DNA from: Mycoplasma enhydrae | Lineage (GTDB): Bacteria > Bacillota_I > Bacilli_A > Mycoplasmatales > Metamycoplasmataceae | Length of the DNA: 64,000 bases | NCBI RefSeq assembly: GCF_017116825.1 | Contig: NZ_JAFIRD010000002.1 | Span: 39,476-103,475, forward strand | Direction of reading: 5' to 3' | Shown: positions 32,940-44,280 of the stretch, one piece after another | Numbering within the stretch: the first letter of the stretch is position 1 | Layout of the letters: the number at the start of each line of letters is the position of its first letter | Notes under the pieces: generated by a model | Database searches by the model: none | What the model saw: only the letters and a program-made list of their open reading frames with translations | What the model was told of the DNA's origin: nothing | Program-made: the position numbers and the translations under genes

Positions 32940-35317
32940 TGAAAGACAAAAAAATAACTGCACTTAGACTTATTAATTTAAAGAAAATTATTCGCCAAAA
33001 TGATGGTGGTTTTTTTCATTATAAGCCCCTAATTCATGAAACAAATTTATCATTAAATAAAAGTTCAATTTTAGGAATCTTAGGTGGAAATCAAAGTGAA
33101 ACCACCGCCATGCTTTTTAAACTCTTAATTGATAATAAAATAAATCCTTATAGATATCAAGGGTATATTGAATATAAACTTGAAGACCAAGAAGAGTTTA
33201 GTTCAATTGCTAATGATATTGAATATCGAAAAAATATATCATATGGCTTTAATGATGAAAGTTTATTTAAAGCAAAAACAAAAGAAACAGTATTTTCATA
33301 TTTAGAAAAATATATAAGAGGCAATGAAGTTATTGCTTCTTTAACTAATATTTTTAACAACAACTGAACGAATATTTATCAAGATTCTAGATTTCATCTA
33401 GGACTTAATTATTTCAAAATAAATTTAAATTTACAGCAAGATATTAGACCATTAATTCAAAATTTAAAAAATAAATTAGATGAAATTTATATCAAAAATA
33501 TTAGAAGTTTCAAATTAGATGAAAAACTTCAGGCAATTCAAGAAATTAACACTTTAATTAGAAAAATCATTGAAAAAATTCAATATAATGAAAAAGAATT
33601 TTTTATTTTTTTAGAAAAGACAATTGAAAATTACAATAGTGGCAAATCTTTATTGCAATATAAAGAATACAAGCAAGCCAAAAAAGTATATTTGGAAGTA
33701 TTTAGTCGTAAAAACCAAATTAAATCAAGAGCAAACACTAATTCGCTTTTTAACCGTATAAAAAGAGCTTTTCAAAAAGCTAAAATTAAGTTTTCTAAAA
33801 AAATAGAAATTAAAAAATATTATTTGAAACTGCAAAAGAACTTCGAGCAAGAAATCAAGTTTACTAGATATGAATTATCTAAACATTTACGAAATGAAGC
33901 ATTCTTACATCATTTTTTACGTTATTATCTTGCAAAAATCTATTACAAGTTTATTAAAAAATACCACTCACAAATTGTATCCTTAGATAAAACTGCTTTT
34001 ATAAATTTTGTTCAAGATATGAACAACCTAAAGGATTCAATGATTTTTGAGATTCAAAGCTCAGTTGATTCTAATAAATCAAATGCAAACATAAAAAGAA
34101 GAGTAAAAGTACTTGAAAATTCAATGTTTTCTAAAAATTCAAAGATTTATCTAGATCGTTTCAAGTATTTTAAAGAAGATGAAGATAAAAAAATAACCAA
34201 AGAAGTTTTATTAAAAGATATTAATTTAAATAATACCACAGATAATTTAATCGATGTATCGCAACTAAAGCAATATGAATATGATTATTTAGAAAAACAA
34301 GCTGAGTATCGTTGAAATATTGATACAGAGGGTAAAAAAGTAAAATCTGAAGCTAAAAAATACTTTCATGAATCTTCCCCAATCTTTTGAGAAAACAAAG
34401 GTAATTTAAAATATATCAAGCAAAGAATTTTAAGACTCTTAAAAGATATCTTTTATAATGATCCTTCTCAATTTAAGGAATTAAAAGAACTTAATTCTTC
34501 ATTAATGAAACCTTTTACAAAGGCAGTATATGATTTAGATGAACTAAATAGATTATTGTTTAATTTATTTAACCAATATTTTGAATTCAAAGAATTTATT
34601 GAAAATTCAAATAATAAAAAAGCAGACCTGTTTTTTGAATTGGTTTTAAAATCAAGTATTTATAAAATATTAACCAACTCTGATATTTCTTTAGATAAAC
34701 TTACCATGAATTTATCTTATTTAACAGAAGAAGAAAAGGTAAGATTAGAGTTTCAAAAAATGCTAATAAATAAGCCTAGTTTAGTAATTTTAGGACCTAA
34801 CATAAATAGACTTAAAAAAGAGCTTCAATTTGACATCATAAATCAACTAAATTCATACATTTTAGATAATCAAGGATTAGCTATTTATTTCCTTGAAGAT
34901 ATTTCAATTGCCAAAAAATTTACAAGTGATATATATATTATTAATGACACCAGAGTTATTGAACAAGGTAAAACCAAAAAAGTTCTAGACAATCCAATTA
35001 ATCCATTATTAAAATTAATGTTAAATGAAATTAAACCTAATGACAGCATTTATTTGGATTATATTAAAAATTTAAAAAACTTGAGAAATATATCTTGTTA
35101 TGAAATTGATGATGACCATTTTGTTTGATGCAAGTGAGACGAATTATTTAAATGACTAACAGTCGACCAAATTCAAAATGAACAACTAAAGAAACTATTT
35201 AAAGTCGAATCAACTGTAAAAGTTAAAAATAAAGAATCACTTGATCAAAGTAATTTTAATGATATCGGACTTATTGATTATAGTGATATGGCTAAAAATA
35301 ATAGAAAGGATAGGACA
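32939..35317 (+). CDS. Degenerate OppF-like ABC ATPase, in frame with valS
   Basis: A 793-codon reading frame resembling mycoplasma OppF. The N-terminal nucleotide-binding half (residues 1-100) and the C-terminal half (about 570-700) flank a coiled-coil-like insertion of about 450 residues. Walker A is GGNQSETT (49-56) instead of GxxGxGKS/T; the signature is LSYLT instead of LSGGQ; Walker B is LVILGP with no Asp-Glu. The OppD/F C-terminal mark survives as RVIEQGKTKKVLDNPINPLLKLML. It starts with TAATG overlap with the ECF S gene. No TAA or TAG separates it from valS, so the frame continues directly into the synthetase. ATPase activity is unlikely. The end coordinate is where valS begins. Confidence 0.75.
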
Positions 35318-37828
35318 ATGGATAAAACTTTCAATCATATTATTGTAGAAGAAGGAAGAAACCAAAAATGAATAGACATGAAAGCATTCATTAATCATGA
35401 TTTATCCAAAGAACCTTTTACAATTATTTTACCACCACCAAATGTAACTGGCAAATTGCATATAGGACATGCTTTGGACACTTATATTGCTGATACTATT
35501 ATTAGATACAAAAAACTAAAAGGGTATGACGTTATGTGAGTTCCTGGCAAAGATCATGCAGGAATAGCAACCCAAGCTGTTGTTGAAAAACACTTAGCAA
35601 CTCAGGGAATGGATAAATATAAATTAGGACGAGACAAGTTCATTAAAGAAATTTGAAAATGAAAACAAGTTTATTCTGAAAATATTAATAAACAATGAGC
35701 AAAGCTTGGTCTAGCTTTAGATTATAGTGCTGAAAGATTTACTTTTGATGATGAAGCTAATGAAGCGGTTATGAAAGCATTTATTGATTTATATAATGAA
35801 GGATTGATATATCGTGATACTAAACCAATAAGTTGAGATACTAAGCTAAAAACTGCGTTATCTAATATTGAAGTTATACCAACTGAAGTAAAACAAAAAA
35901 TGTATTATATTAAATATCCAATTAAAGATTCTAGCCAATATTTAATTGTTGCCACCACAAGACCTGAAACAATGTTTTCAGATGTTGCTTTAGCGCTTAA
36001 TCCCCTGGATCCAAGATTTAGTATTTTAAAAGAATCATTAATAGTACATCCATTAACAAAAAGAGAAATTCCTATTGTTTCAGATGACAAAATAGATTTA
36101 AAATTTGGAACAGGAATTATGAAAGTTTCAGCTCATGCTACTGATGATATTGATATTATCAAAAAATATAATCTATTAATTAATGAATGTATTGATGACG
36201 AAGGTAAAATGAATTCATTAGCAGGTGCTTTAGAAGGTGTAGACCGTTTTGAAGCAAGAGAGCTAGTTGTTGAGTTGTTAGAAAAAAATGGTTATATTTC
36301 TAAAACTGAAAACATTGTTTCTAATGTGGGTTATAGTGAAAGATCTAAAGAACCAATCGAAATACTTGTTAAAAAACAATGATTTGTTAGAATGCAAGGA
36401 TTATCAGAAGACTTACTAAGACATTTAAGTAGCACAAATGGTATTAAAATTAGACCTAAAAGATTTGAGGATAATCTAGTTAAATGAATGGAAAATATTC
36501 ATGATTGAACTATAAGTAGACAAATTTGATGAGGGCATAGAATTCCGGCTTGATATAAAGATGACCAAGTTTTAGTTCAAAAAAACAGCCCTGGCGAAGG
36601 CTGAGAACAAGAAACTGATGTTTTGGATACTTGATTTAGCTCTGGACTAGCCCCATTTATGTTTTTAGGTTGACCTCAAAATAGTGCTAGAATTAAAAGA
36701 TATTATCCAACTAATTTATTAGTTACAGCTTATGATATTCTTTTCTTTTGAGTATCAAGAATGTATTTCCAAGGCCTACATTTTATGCATGAAAAACCAT
36801 TTGAAGAACTACTATTACATGGAATTGTAAGAGATTCAAAAGGTAAAAAAATGTCTAAATCATTAGGTAATGGAATTGATCCGATTGAAGTAATAGGAGA
36901 ATATGGTTCAGATGTACTAAAAATGGCCTTAGTATTCAATACTAGCCCAGGTCAGGATTTAAATTTTGGTCAAGAAAAAATTAAGGCATCAAGACTATTT
37001 TTAAATAAGTTTTGAAATATTGCAAGATTGATATCTCCATTACCAGTAAATCTAGCTGAAAAAATAGATTTTAGTCTTTTAGATGAATATGATAAATGAA
37101 TCTTAGATGAATTTAATTTCATGACAACCAACATTGATTTAGCAATGAAAAATTATGAATTTAGCATTGTATATAAACATATATATGATTTTATAATCAA
37201 TAAATTTTCATCTTGATATTTAGAGTTTTTAAAATTCAAGAAAAATGATTACTTTATTCATTATTTATTTAGAGATATTTTAATTGTCTTGCACCCTTAT
37301 ATGCCTTTTTTAACTGATTATTTATTTGAAACTATATATAATGAAGAAATATTAGAAACCGATTTAAATAAATACTCTATTGAAGAAGAATATAAAACCA
37401 ATACAATTGATAATTTAATAGAATTGATTACGTTGTTAAGAAAATACCGTGAAGAAAAACAAATTTCTAAATCAAATATTCTAGAATATTCAATTAAAGA
37501 TATAAAACTAAGTGAATCACAACACACAATTGTTTCAAAATTAGCTAATTTTATTTGAAAAGAAAATGAAGATTTTTCAATTAAATCATCTTTTGGTGAA
37601 ATATTTATTTGTCAAAGAAAAGAAGATAGAGAATCAGAGATTTTGGAGCTTAAAAAATTAATCGCTAATACGATGAAAGAAATTGAATTTAACGAAAAAT
37701 ATATTAATAATCCAGATTTCATAGCTAAAGCTAAACCAGAAATGATTAGTCAAAAACAAGCAAAATTAGAGCAGCATAAAAAGAACTTAGAGTTTTATAA
37801 AAAACAATTAGAGCAAAAAAATAAATAA
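35318..37828 (+). CDS. valS: Valine-tRNA ligase
   Basis: ValS, 836 residues counted from ATG 35318, class I synthetase. HIGH is at 48-51 (preceded by PPPNVTG), the editing CP1 domain is central ([13 protein letters not shown]), the second class I signature is KKMSKSLGN near 511, and WWGHRIPAWY is typical; the C-terminal coiled coil ends the protein. A GAAAGGA site seven bases before this ATG supports an independent start. However, the upstream reading frame enters it without a stop, so an in-frame fused product of 1629 residues starting at 32939 is also possible. Trp is coded by TGA throughout. Confidence 0.95.
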
Positions 37829-37834
37829 TAATTT

Positions 37835-37864
37835 AAGCAGCCATTTCATTGAATTGGCTTGCTT
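37835..37864 (+). terminator. Intrinsic terminator after valS
   Basis: Stem AAGCAGCCA / TGGC-T-TGCTT with one bulged T, 11-base loop and a run of T, six bases after the valS stop. Confidence 0.6.
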
Positions 37865-37900
37865 TTTAAACTTTATTCTATTGCCAGTTAACAATTTATT

Positions 37901-37906
37901 TATAAT
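37901..37906 (+). promoter_or_regulatory. -10 box before the YitT-like gene
   Basis: TATAAT followed by nine bases and the ATG at 37916; no Shine-Dalgarno sequence is found. TTGCCA at 37881-37886 could be a -35 box, but the 14-base spacer is short. Confidence 0.45.
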
Positions 37907-37915
37907 TAATACAGT

Positions 37916-39067
37916 ATGAAAAAAAATGACAAAAACAAAATAATGCAAGAACAAAAAGTAATTCGACGGGCTAAAGTAAAACAATCTTTATTACGCTTTG
38001 GTTCAATGTATCGAATTAAAAATACAAATATTCAAATACTTCTAACTATTTTAATCGGTTTATTATTTGGAACTACTCAATATTTCTTTATTCAAATAAC
38101 TGGATTATATGAAATGGGCATAGCAGCAATATGTCAAGCCATAGCTAGATTTACTAATTATTTTTTAGTTGTTGGTAGTGTTGCTAGTGCTAATATTGTT
38201 TATAATTTGATATTTTGATTGCTCAATTTATTTGCTAATATACCTCTTTTTGTTTTATCATATAAAAAAATTTCTAAGAAATTTGCAATCTTAACAATCA
38301 TATTTATGGTGGCAGTTTCAATTTCAGGATTAATAGTAAGTAATATTCCTGGAACTTCACAGTTAATGATCTTTGGTGGTAATAATGCAGATACACTACC
38401 AATAGGCAAAGCTATTCACAATTCAGGATTTGTATCAGAACATGGACTTTTAACATGACTAAACATTAAACCAAGTGGATATGCGATATTCTTTTATGCA
38501 TTAGTTTGAGGCGCTTTGCAAGGCATATTTACTTGATTGTTATTAATAATTGATGGATGTTCTGGTGGATTTGATATGTTAAGTGTATACCTATCACACA
38601 AGAAATACAAAGATGTTGGTGGAATACTTATGATGCTACACTTAGTTTCATTTTTAATAGCTAACTTCTTTGGTAGTTATATGCCCTTTGCTTTACAAGA
38701 AAAAAATTGAAATTTACAAAATTACTTTTCTCCTTCATTTGTAGCTGGCTTATTTATGGTTCTATTTAACGGTTGATTATTATCAATTCTATTTCCTAAG
38801 TTCAAAATGGTTAAAGTAGAAGTTATAAGTTCAAAATTAGAATTGATTTTAGAAAATATAAATAGTCTAACAACACATAAATTTCAAACAAGTATTCATA
38901 ATTTCATCGGTGGCTATTCCAAAGCGGAACAAAAATCTCTAGTAGTGGTTTGTATGTTCCTTGATGCTGCAATTTTAAATGATATTATCACTAAACACGA
39001 CCCCAATGCTCTGGTTGTTGTAACAGAGCTTAAAAAAGTAGATGGTTATATATTTGTAACTCATTAA
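37916..39067 (+). CDS. YitT-family membrane protein (DUF161/DUF2179)
   Basis: A 383-residue membrane protein of the YitT family. The first 35 residues are very basic, followed by about five hydrophobic segments, with the DUF161 block DGCSGGFDMLSVYLSHKKYKDVG. The final 90 residues form a soluble DUF2179 domain with the pattern TTHKFQTSIHNFIGGYSK and KHDPNALVVVTELKKVDGYIFVTH. YitT proteins have no firmly assigned function. It lies between valS and the bidirectional terminator, and is convergent with the exonuclease gene. No Shine-Dalgarno; the start is set by the TATAAT nine bases before. Confidence 0.85.
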
Positions 39068-39095
39068 AAAACAGATTAATTTTAAATTAAGTTAA

Positions 39096-39131
39096 AAAAA
39101 GTTAACACATGATGATTGCTGTTAACTTTTT
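39096..39131. terminator. Bidirectional terminator between yitT-like gene and exonuclease
   Basis: Perfect 12-base stem AAAAAGTTAACA / TGTTAACTTTTT with a 12-base loop. It lies between convergent genes and offers a T-tract in both directions. Confidence 0.8.
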
Positions 39132-39155
39132 ATATCTCAGTTTTTTAGTTCTTTA

Positions 39156-40040
39156 TTAATGTAATTTTTTAATTAGAAAAGCAATTTTTTGTTTTATGCT
39201 ATTTAATTGATATTTATCTAGTAATTCAATTGCTTCTTCACTAAGGTTTAAATTATAAATAGAAGTTGAATCTAATGATAAATTAGGTATATCAAAATTG
39301 GTTACTAATCTTGCTATTTTCTGGTCTCTAAAAGCAAGATCCTTATATTCTTCAAATTTTTGGGCAATATTAGGTTTAAGCTTATCTAGATTGGCATAAA
39401 TATTCTCTAATGTTTTATATTCATATAATAATTTGGCAGCAGATTTAGGACCTATTCCTTTAATACCAAAGAAATTATCACTACTATCACCGACAATTGC
39501 CTTATAATCAACAACCTGTCAAGGTTCAAATTCATATATGTCTGAAAAATTGTATGCATTAAGAATAATAATATTATTTTTATATTTTTTAATTATGCTT
39601 GTATTTTTATCTATTAGTTGATTTAAGTCTTGGTCAGCTGAAAAAATCAATTTATAGTTATCTGGATACTGACTACAAACTTTAGCAACTATATCATCAG
39701 CTTCAAAACCTTCAATTTCATAATGAAAAATATTAATTAATGCCAATAATTCTTTAATTATCTTAACTTGATCATAAAACTCTTGTGGAGTTTTAGCTCT
39801 ACCATCTTTATATTGTTCATAGATTTGGTGCCTAAAGGTTTTACCTTTGGCATCAAACGCTACTAAAACATTAGTAGTTCTATGTTCCATTATTAGGGTA
39901 AACAAAGTCTTAAAAAAAACTAAAATTGTTCCAGTAGAAAAACCTTCATCATTGCTAAGTGCTACAGAACTATTATTTATTGCAAAAAAAGATCGATAGG
40001 CTAAATATGTGCCGTCCACTATTAGTATTCTTTCTTTCAT
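39156..40040 (-). CDS. 5'-3' exonuclease (PolA N-terminal domain type)
   Basis: A 294-residue stand-alone flap/5'-3' exonuclease, the equivalent of the N-terminal domain of DNA polymerase I, which removes RNA primers. The metal-binding residues are visible: LIVDGTYLAYRSFF, LVAFDAKGKTFRH, EGFEADDIVAKV and FSADQDLNQLI, then VGDSSDNFFGIKGIGPKSAAKLL (helix-hairpin-helix). No polymerase domain follows; mycoplasmas commonly retain only this domain. Its ATG overlaps the dnaE stop by one base (TAATG), so both are translated from one mRNA. Confidence 0.95.
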
Positions 40041-43009
40041 TATTTAAGCACCTTTCAATCTTTTAAATTAATTATGTTGTCATCTCGTTTAACGAATTTA
40101 ATCTTAACTATCTTATCTTTTAAAATAGATAAATCCATATCTTTCAAATATGAAAAGGCAACTACTTGATAACTAGAGTCTTGAAAATCAAGCTTTTGAT
40201 AACTTCTATTCCTTTTATCTGTTCCAAAATTATAGTTTATACATTTAACTACCATAATGTATTCATTATTTAATCTAGCATCAATTAATCTTAAACCATC
40301 TATTTCATATTTTGAAGTAGGATAATAATTATATGATTGGCCCAGTATATCAATTTCTTGTTGTTGAAGTAATTCTTCATCATCTTCATAAATGTTTTCT
40401 GGTTCAAAATTAATAATTTTATTCATAATTTGGCTGGCATTAATTTGAATATTTTGTTTAATAAAAATAGTTGAATCAGACTTAGGATCAATTTCTGAAA
40501 GCATTGTTTTTTGACTTAAATTAAAATCTCTAAAAGCGCCAGATTTAATTAAGAGTTCTAATGTGGCTTTTCCAAGTGATTTAATTTGTGATAAACAGAA
40601 TATACAATGTAAGAAATTCTTATATGTTCCATTGGCTTGTCTATTTTGTTCAATTAATTTTATTATTTCTGGCCCTATACCTTTAATTAAACTTAAAGGT
40701 AAAACAATTTTATTATCATGAATTGCTGCATTTGCACAAGATAGATTAATATTAGGACTAATTATGCCAATGTGCATTTTTTTAGCTTCATTTACATATT
40801 TAGAAATAGTTGTTTGAGCACCATTTGCAGAACTAATACATGAAGTAAAAAATTCAAGTGGATAGTTAGCTTTCAAATAAGCCATTTTAAATGTAAGCAT
40901 AGCATAAGCTATAGCATGTGATTTATTAAAGCCATAATCAGCAAATTTAGAAATGTTTTTAAAAATTTCTTTAGCTGTTTTTAAATCATATTTATTTTGA
41001 ATAGCCTTAGATATAAATTGCTCTTCAATAGCTTCCATTTCACTGGACTTTTTCTTTGAAATAATTCTTCGCAACAGATCTGCTTCTTCGAAACTCATGT
41101 TAGCTACTTTTTGAACAATTTCCATGATTTGTTCTTGATATACAATTATTCCATAAGTAGGTGCCACTATTTTGTCATATTCTTTTGAAACTAATGGCAC
41201 AGGTTCTATTTTTTGCTTACGATCTGAAAATGTTTTTAAATGAGAAATAGGTCCAGGACGGTTAATGGAAATAATTGTTGCAATATCTTCAAAAGAATCA
41301 ACCTTAATTTTTTTAAGTGCCTTAATCATGATTGGGCTTTCTACTTGAAAAATTCCAGCAGTATTGCCATTAGATAATAATTCAAAAGTTTTTTGGTCAT
41401 TACAATCAATTTGCTCTCAATTAATTTTTAAACTATATTTATTTTCAATATTGCTTTCAATTTCCTTAATGGTGGTTAGAGTTTTAAGGCCTAAAATATC
41501 CATTTTAATTAATCCATAATTTTCCAAAAATTCCATACTAACTTGGGTTTGTTGAATATTATCATCAGTCTTATAAGTGGGAACCGATTTAATTATTTTT
41601 TCTGAACTAATAACAATTCCAGCAGCATGTGTTCCACTTTGGCGATAAAAACCAGATATTTTTGATGTTTCTTCTACAATTTTATCTTTGAAAGTAGAAT
41701 CATCCGGTTTTAGCTGAGCTAATTCTTTTACTAAACTAATATTTTTAATCAATTCTTCTTGAAGTGAAATATCATTTTGAGAAATCAGTTTAGAAATTTT
41801 ATTAATTTTATTTGGTTCTATTTCATATGCTCTTAGTACATCACGAATTGCTGATTTTTTACCTAATGTTGAAAATGTCACGATGTTAGCAACCTTATCA
41901 TAACCATACTTATCAACAAGATATTTAATTATCAGATCTCTTTTATCATCTTGGACATCGACATCAATATCTGGCATGTTGATTCGTTTTGGATTTAAAA
42001 ATCTTTCAAAAATAAGATTATATTTAATGGGATCTATTTCAGTAATACCCAATAAATAACTAACTAATGATCCGGCAGCAGAACCTCTTCCAGGACCTAT
42101 TGATATATTATTATTTTTAGCTCAACTAATTCAGTCTTGCATAATTAAAAAATAATCTTCAAATTTTAAGTTTGTTATTATTGAATATTCATGTACTAAT
42201 CTTTTTTGATAAATCTCATTTCATTTTACCGGACCTAAACTTTTGATTTTTTGAGATATAAGTTTTTTTAGATAGTCTTTTGAGCTAAGACCCTCAGGAT
42301 TTGAGAATTTAGCCAAACTATAATTTTTATATTCAATTGGAAAATATAATGATTTTACAAGCTCATTAGTCTTATTTATTAAACTTATTATTGATATATC
42401 ATTTGAATCTAAATTAAAATTCAAAGATTCTTCAATAATAATTTTTTGATCTTGAGAGTTCATTTTTTTTAATAATTGTAAAATTGAATAATCTCCATAG
42501 TTTAAAGCATTAAATTTATTAAAAATAACGAAATTGAAAGCACTTAATTGGTTTTTGTATTCTCCAAGTTCACTTGAAGATAAACCAATAAAATAATTAG
42601 GTTTATTAATATATTTTCCAGTTTGCTTAAAATAACTATTATGCGGGTGTTCAATAAAAATAATATCTGGGTATTCTTGGATACATTTTTGTATATCTAA
42701 TTGTTCATTTGATAATAACTTATATGAAATAACTTTTAATTCTTCAAAAGCTTTTTGATTTTTAGCAAATAAATTGTAATCAAAAACTAAATTATCTATT
42801 TTAGTGCTTATTTCTAGCCCAAAAACAGGTTTTATACCCACTTCTTGGCATTTTTTATTAGCTTCAGCTAAACTAAAAAAGTTATTTTTTTCACTAAAAA
42901 TAAGGTATTCTGCTTTATCTTCAACAGCTTTTTTTATTGCATTATCTACGGTAATTGTGCTTTCTAAAAAAGAAAAAGTTGTATTTAAATGTAGGTTAAA
43001 TAATTTCAT
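40040..43009 (-). CDS. dnaE: DNA polymerase III alpha subunit, DnaE type
   Basis: DnaE, 989 residues, a replicative C-family DNA polymerase. Catalytic Asp residues are in MPDIDVD; PGRGSAAGSLVSYLLG and FYRQSGTHAAGIVIS mark the palm and fingers; an HhH and OB-fold region follows near the C-terminus. The N-terminal PHP domain is present but its metal ligands are gone: LHLNTTFSF replaces LHxHSxYS and FSEKNNFF replaces LTDHGNM. The ATG has no Shine-Dalgarno; TATAAT lies six bases upstream. Operon with the exonuclease. It is distinct from PolC, which should be elsewhere in the genome. Confidence 0.95.
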
Positions 43010-43015
43010 ATTTTA

Positions 43016-43021
43016 ATTATA
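43016..43021 (-). promoter_or_regulatory. -10 box of dnaE, leaderless arrangement
   Basis: TATAAT on the minus strand, six bases before the dnaE ATG, no Shine-Dalgarno sequence between. Confidence 0.45.
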
Positions 43022-43160
43022 AATAAATAATAATTTAATATATTAATAACACAAAAAACTCCGCTTTTTTGGTGTGGAATTTTGTTTTCTAAATTAAGCG
43101 TTTTTTAGTCAAATATCAGTTTATATCTTAATCTTTGTTGAATATTTTAAAAAATCGTTT

Positions 43161-43174
43161 TTTTGTTAACAAAA
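43161..43174. repeat. Palindrome TTTTGTTAACAAAA, copy 1
   Basis: A perfect 14-base palindrome centred on GTTAAC. A 12-base version occurs 109 bases to the right. Confidence 0.5.
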
Positions 43175-43269
43175 CGGCCTGAAAAAACTAAAAATATTGA
43201 CAATTTTATGTAGAAAACTCGATTTTTTTTATAAAAAATTCTAAATCTAAATTGTAAATGCACTTTTGA

Positions 43270-43281
43270 TTTGTTAACAAA
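43270..43281. repeat. Palindrome TTTGTTAACAAA, copy 2
   Basis: A perfect 12-base palindrome sharing its core with copy 1. TTGACA begins two bases after it (43284-43289). Confidence 0.5.
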
Positions 43282-43320
43282 ATTGACAAAACTTTTTAAT
43301 TTTCTAAAAAATATAAAAAA

Positions 43321-43346
43321 TGAGACTTTCTATTGGTTTAGTCTCA
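43321..43346 (+). promoter_or_regulatory. Inverted repeat at the dnaB-like promoter
   Basis: TGAGACT / AGTCTCA (43321-43327 and 43340-43346) with a 12-base spacer, directly before a TACAAT at 43347-43352. The repeat spans the zone between -35 and -10, a place typical for an operator; no T-run follows, so it is not a terminator. Confidence 0.4.
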
Positions 43347-43389
43347 TACAATTATGTTTAGCAAATTTAAAAAACCAGAGGAGGCTAAG

Positions 43390-44265
43390 ATGAATCAAAT
43401 TAAATTTTTTGTTGATAGTTTTGAAGATATCACATCTAAAGATTTAGTTAATATTAGAACATTTTATTCTCCTATTATTGGTTTAGATGGTATTAGCCTT
43501 TATCACCATTTTTATGATCTATATAATTTAAATAGAACCAAAAAATATGATTTAACAGAAACTTCAGAATTTTTGGTTTTAGATTTAAATAATTTAATAA
43601 ATGCTCGTCATAAATTAGAAGCAATAGGCTTACTAAAAACTTTTCAAGATTTGGAAGGTAATTTATTAATTAAACTAAATAAACCATTAAATGCTAATGA
43701 GATAGCTAAAAATGAATTAGTTTCAGAATTGTTAATTTCTAAATTGGGAGAAAACAAATATTTGAATCTTATTAAAAATAATGCAGCATACTTTCATGAT
43801 GCTTCACAAATGAATGATGTATCTAAAAAGTTTTTTGATATGTTTGATAAAAATCAAGTTTTTTTTAAAAATCAAAACTGTTTAGATTTTATGATAAATG
43901 ACGAATCTCACATGATTAATAATCTAAATTCTGCTGAATATATTCATTTTTTAACTAAAAAAGAATTAAGTCCAAGTCAATTGCTAATGTTAAAAAGAAT
44001 TAGAGCTTTGAAATTTGATGATGTAGCAATCAATTATTTTATTCGTTATTCAGTTAATATAAACAATTCAATAGTATGTAGTTATATTGAAAAAATTGCG
44101 CTCGATTTTGCTAAAAAAAGAATTTTTGATTCTTCTTTAATCGATAGCGAACTATCAGAAGCTATGCAATTTAAAAATAAAAATAATATAATAACTAAAA
44201 CAAGCCAAAAAAGAACTTGGGATTTTTCAGATTACAGTGAAGATGGTTTAAGTTGAGACGATTAG
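43390..44265 (+). CDS. DnaB/DnaD-like primosomal protein
   Basis: A 291-residue protein related to the DnaB/DnaD replication initiation proteins of Firmicutes (not the helicase DnaB of Escherichia coli). The N-terminal winged helix contains IRTFYSPIIGLDGISLYHHF, matching the YQPLIG pattern of Bacillus DnaB. The later part (about 195-260) includes a DnaB_2-like helical region. I chose ATG 43390, seven bases after the strong AGAGGAGG, rather than the ATG 36 bases upstream, which has no such site. It is followed by a DnaI-like gene with 15 bases between. Confidence 0.8.
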
Positions 44266-44280
44266 AAGGGAGGTAAAGCT

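Larger units (their letters stand above)
43022..43389. other. Intergenic region between divergent dnaE and dnaB-like genes
   Basis: A 370-base AT-rich spacer that holds the promoters of two replication units. It contains two near-identical palindromes centred on GTTAAC, a 7-base inverted repeat before the dnaB-like gene, and no convincing small gene. I see no cluster of DnaA boxes (TTATCCACA-like). Confidence 0.6.

Noticed and set aside
43022..43389. Chromosomal origin of replication
   Set aside because: AT-rich and beside replication genes, but no DnaA boxes, no dnaA or dnaN, and no clustered repeats of the right form were found.
43354..43389. Earlier start (ATG 43354) for the dnaB-like gene
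   Set aside because: The strong AGAGGAGG lies inside this extension and is correctly spaced only for ATG 43390.
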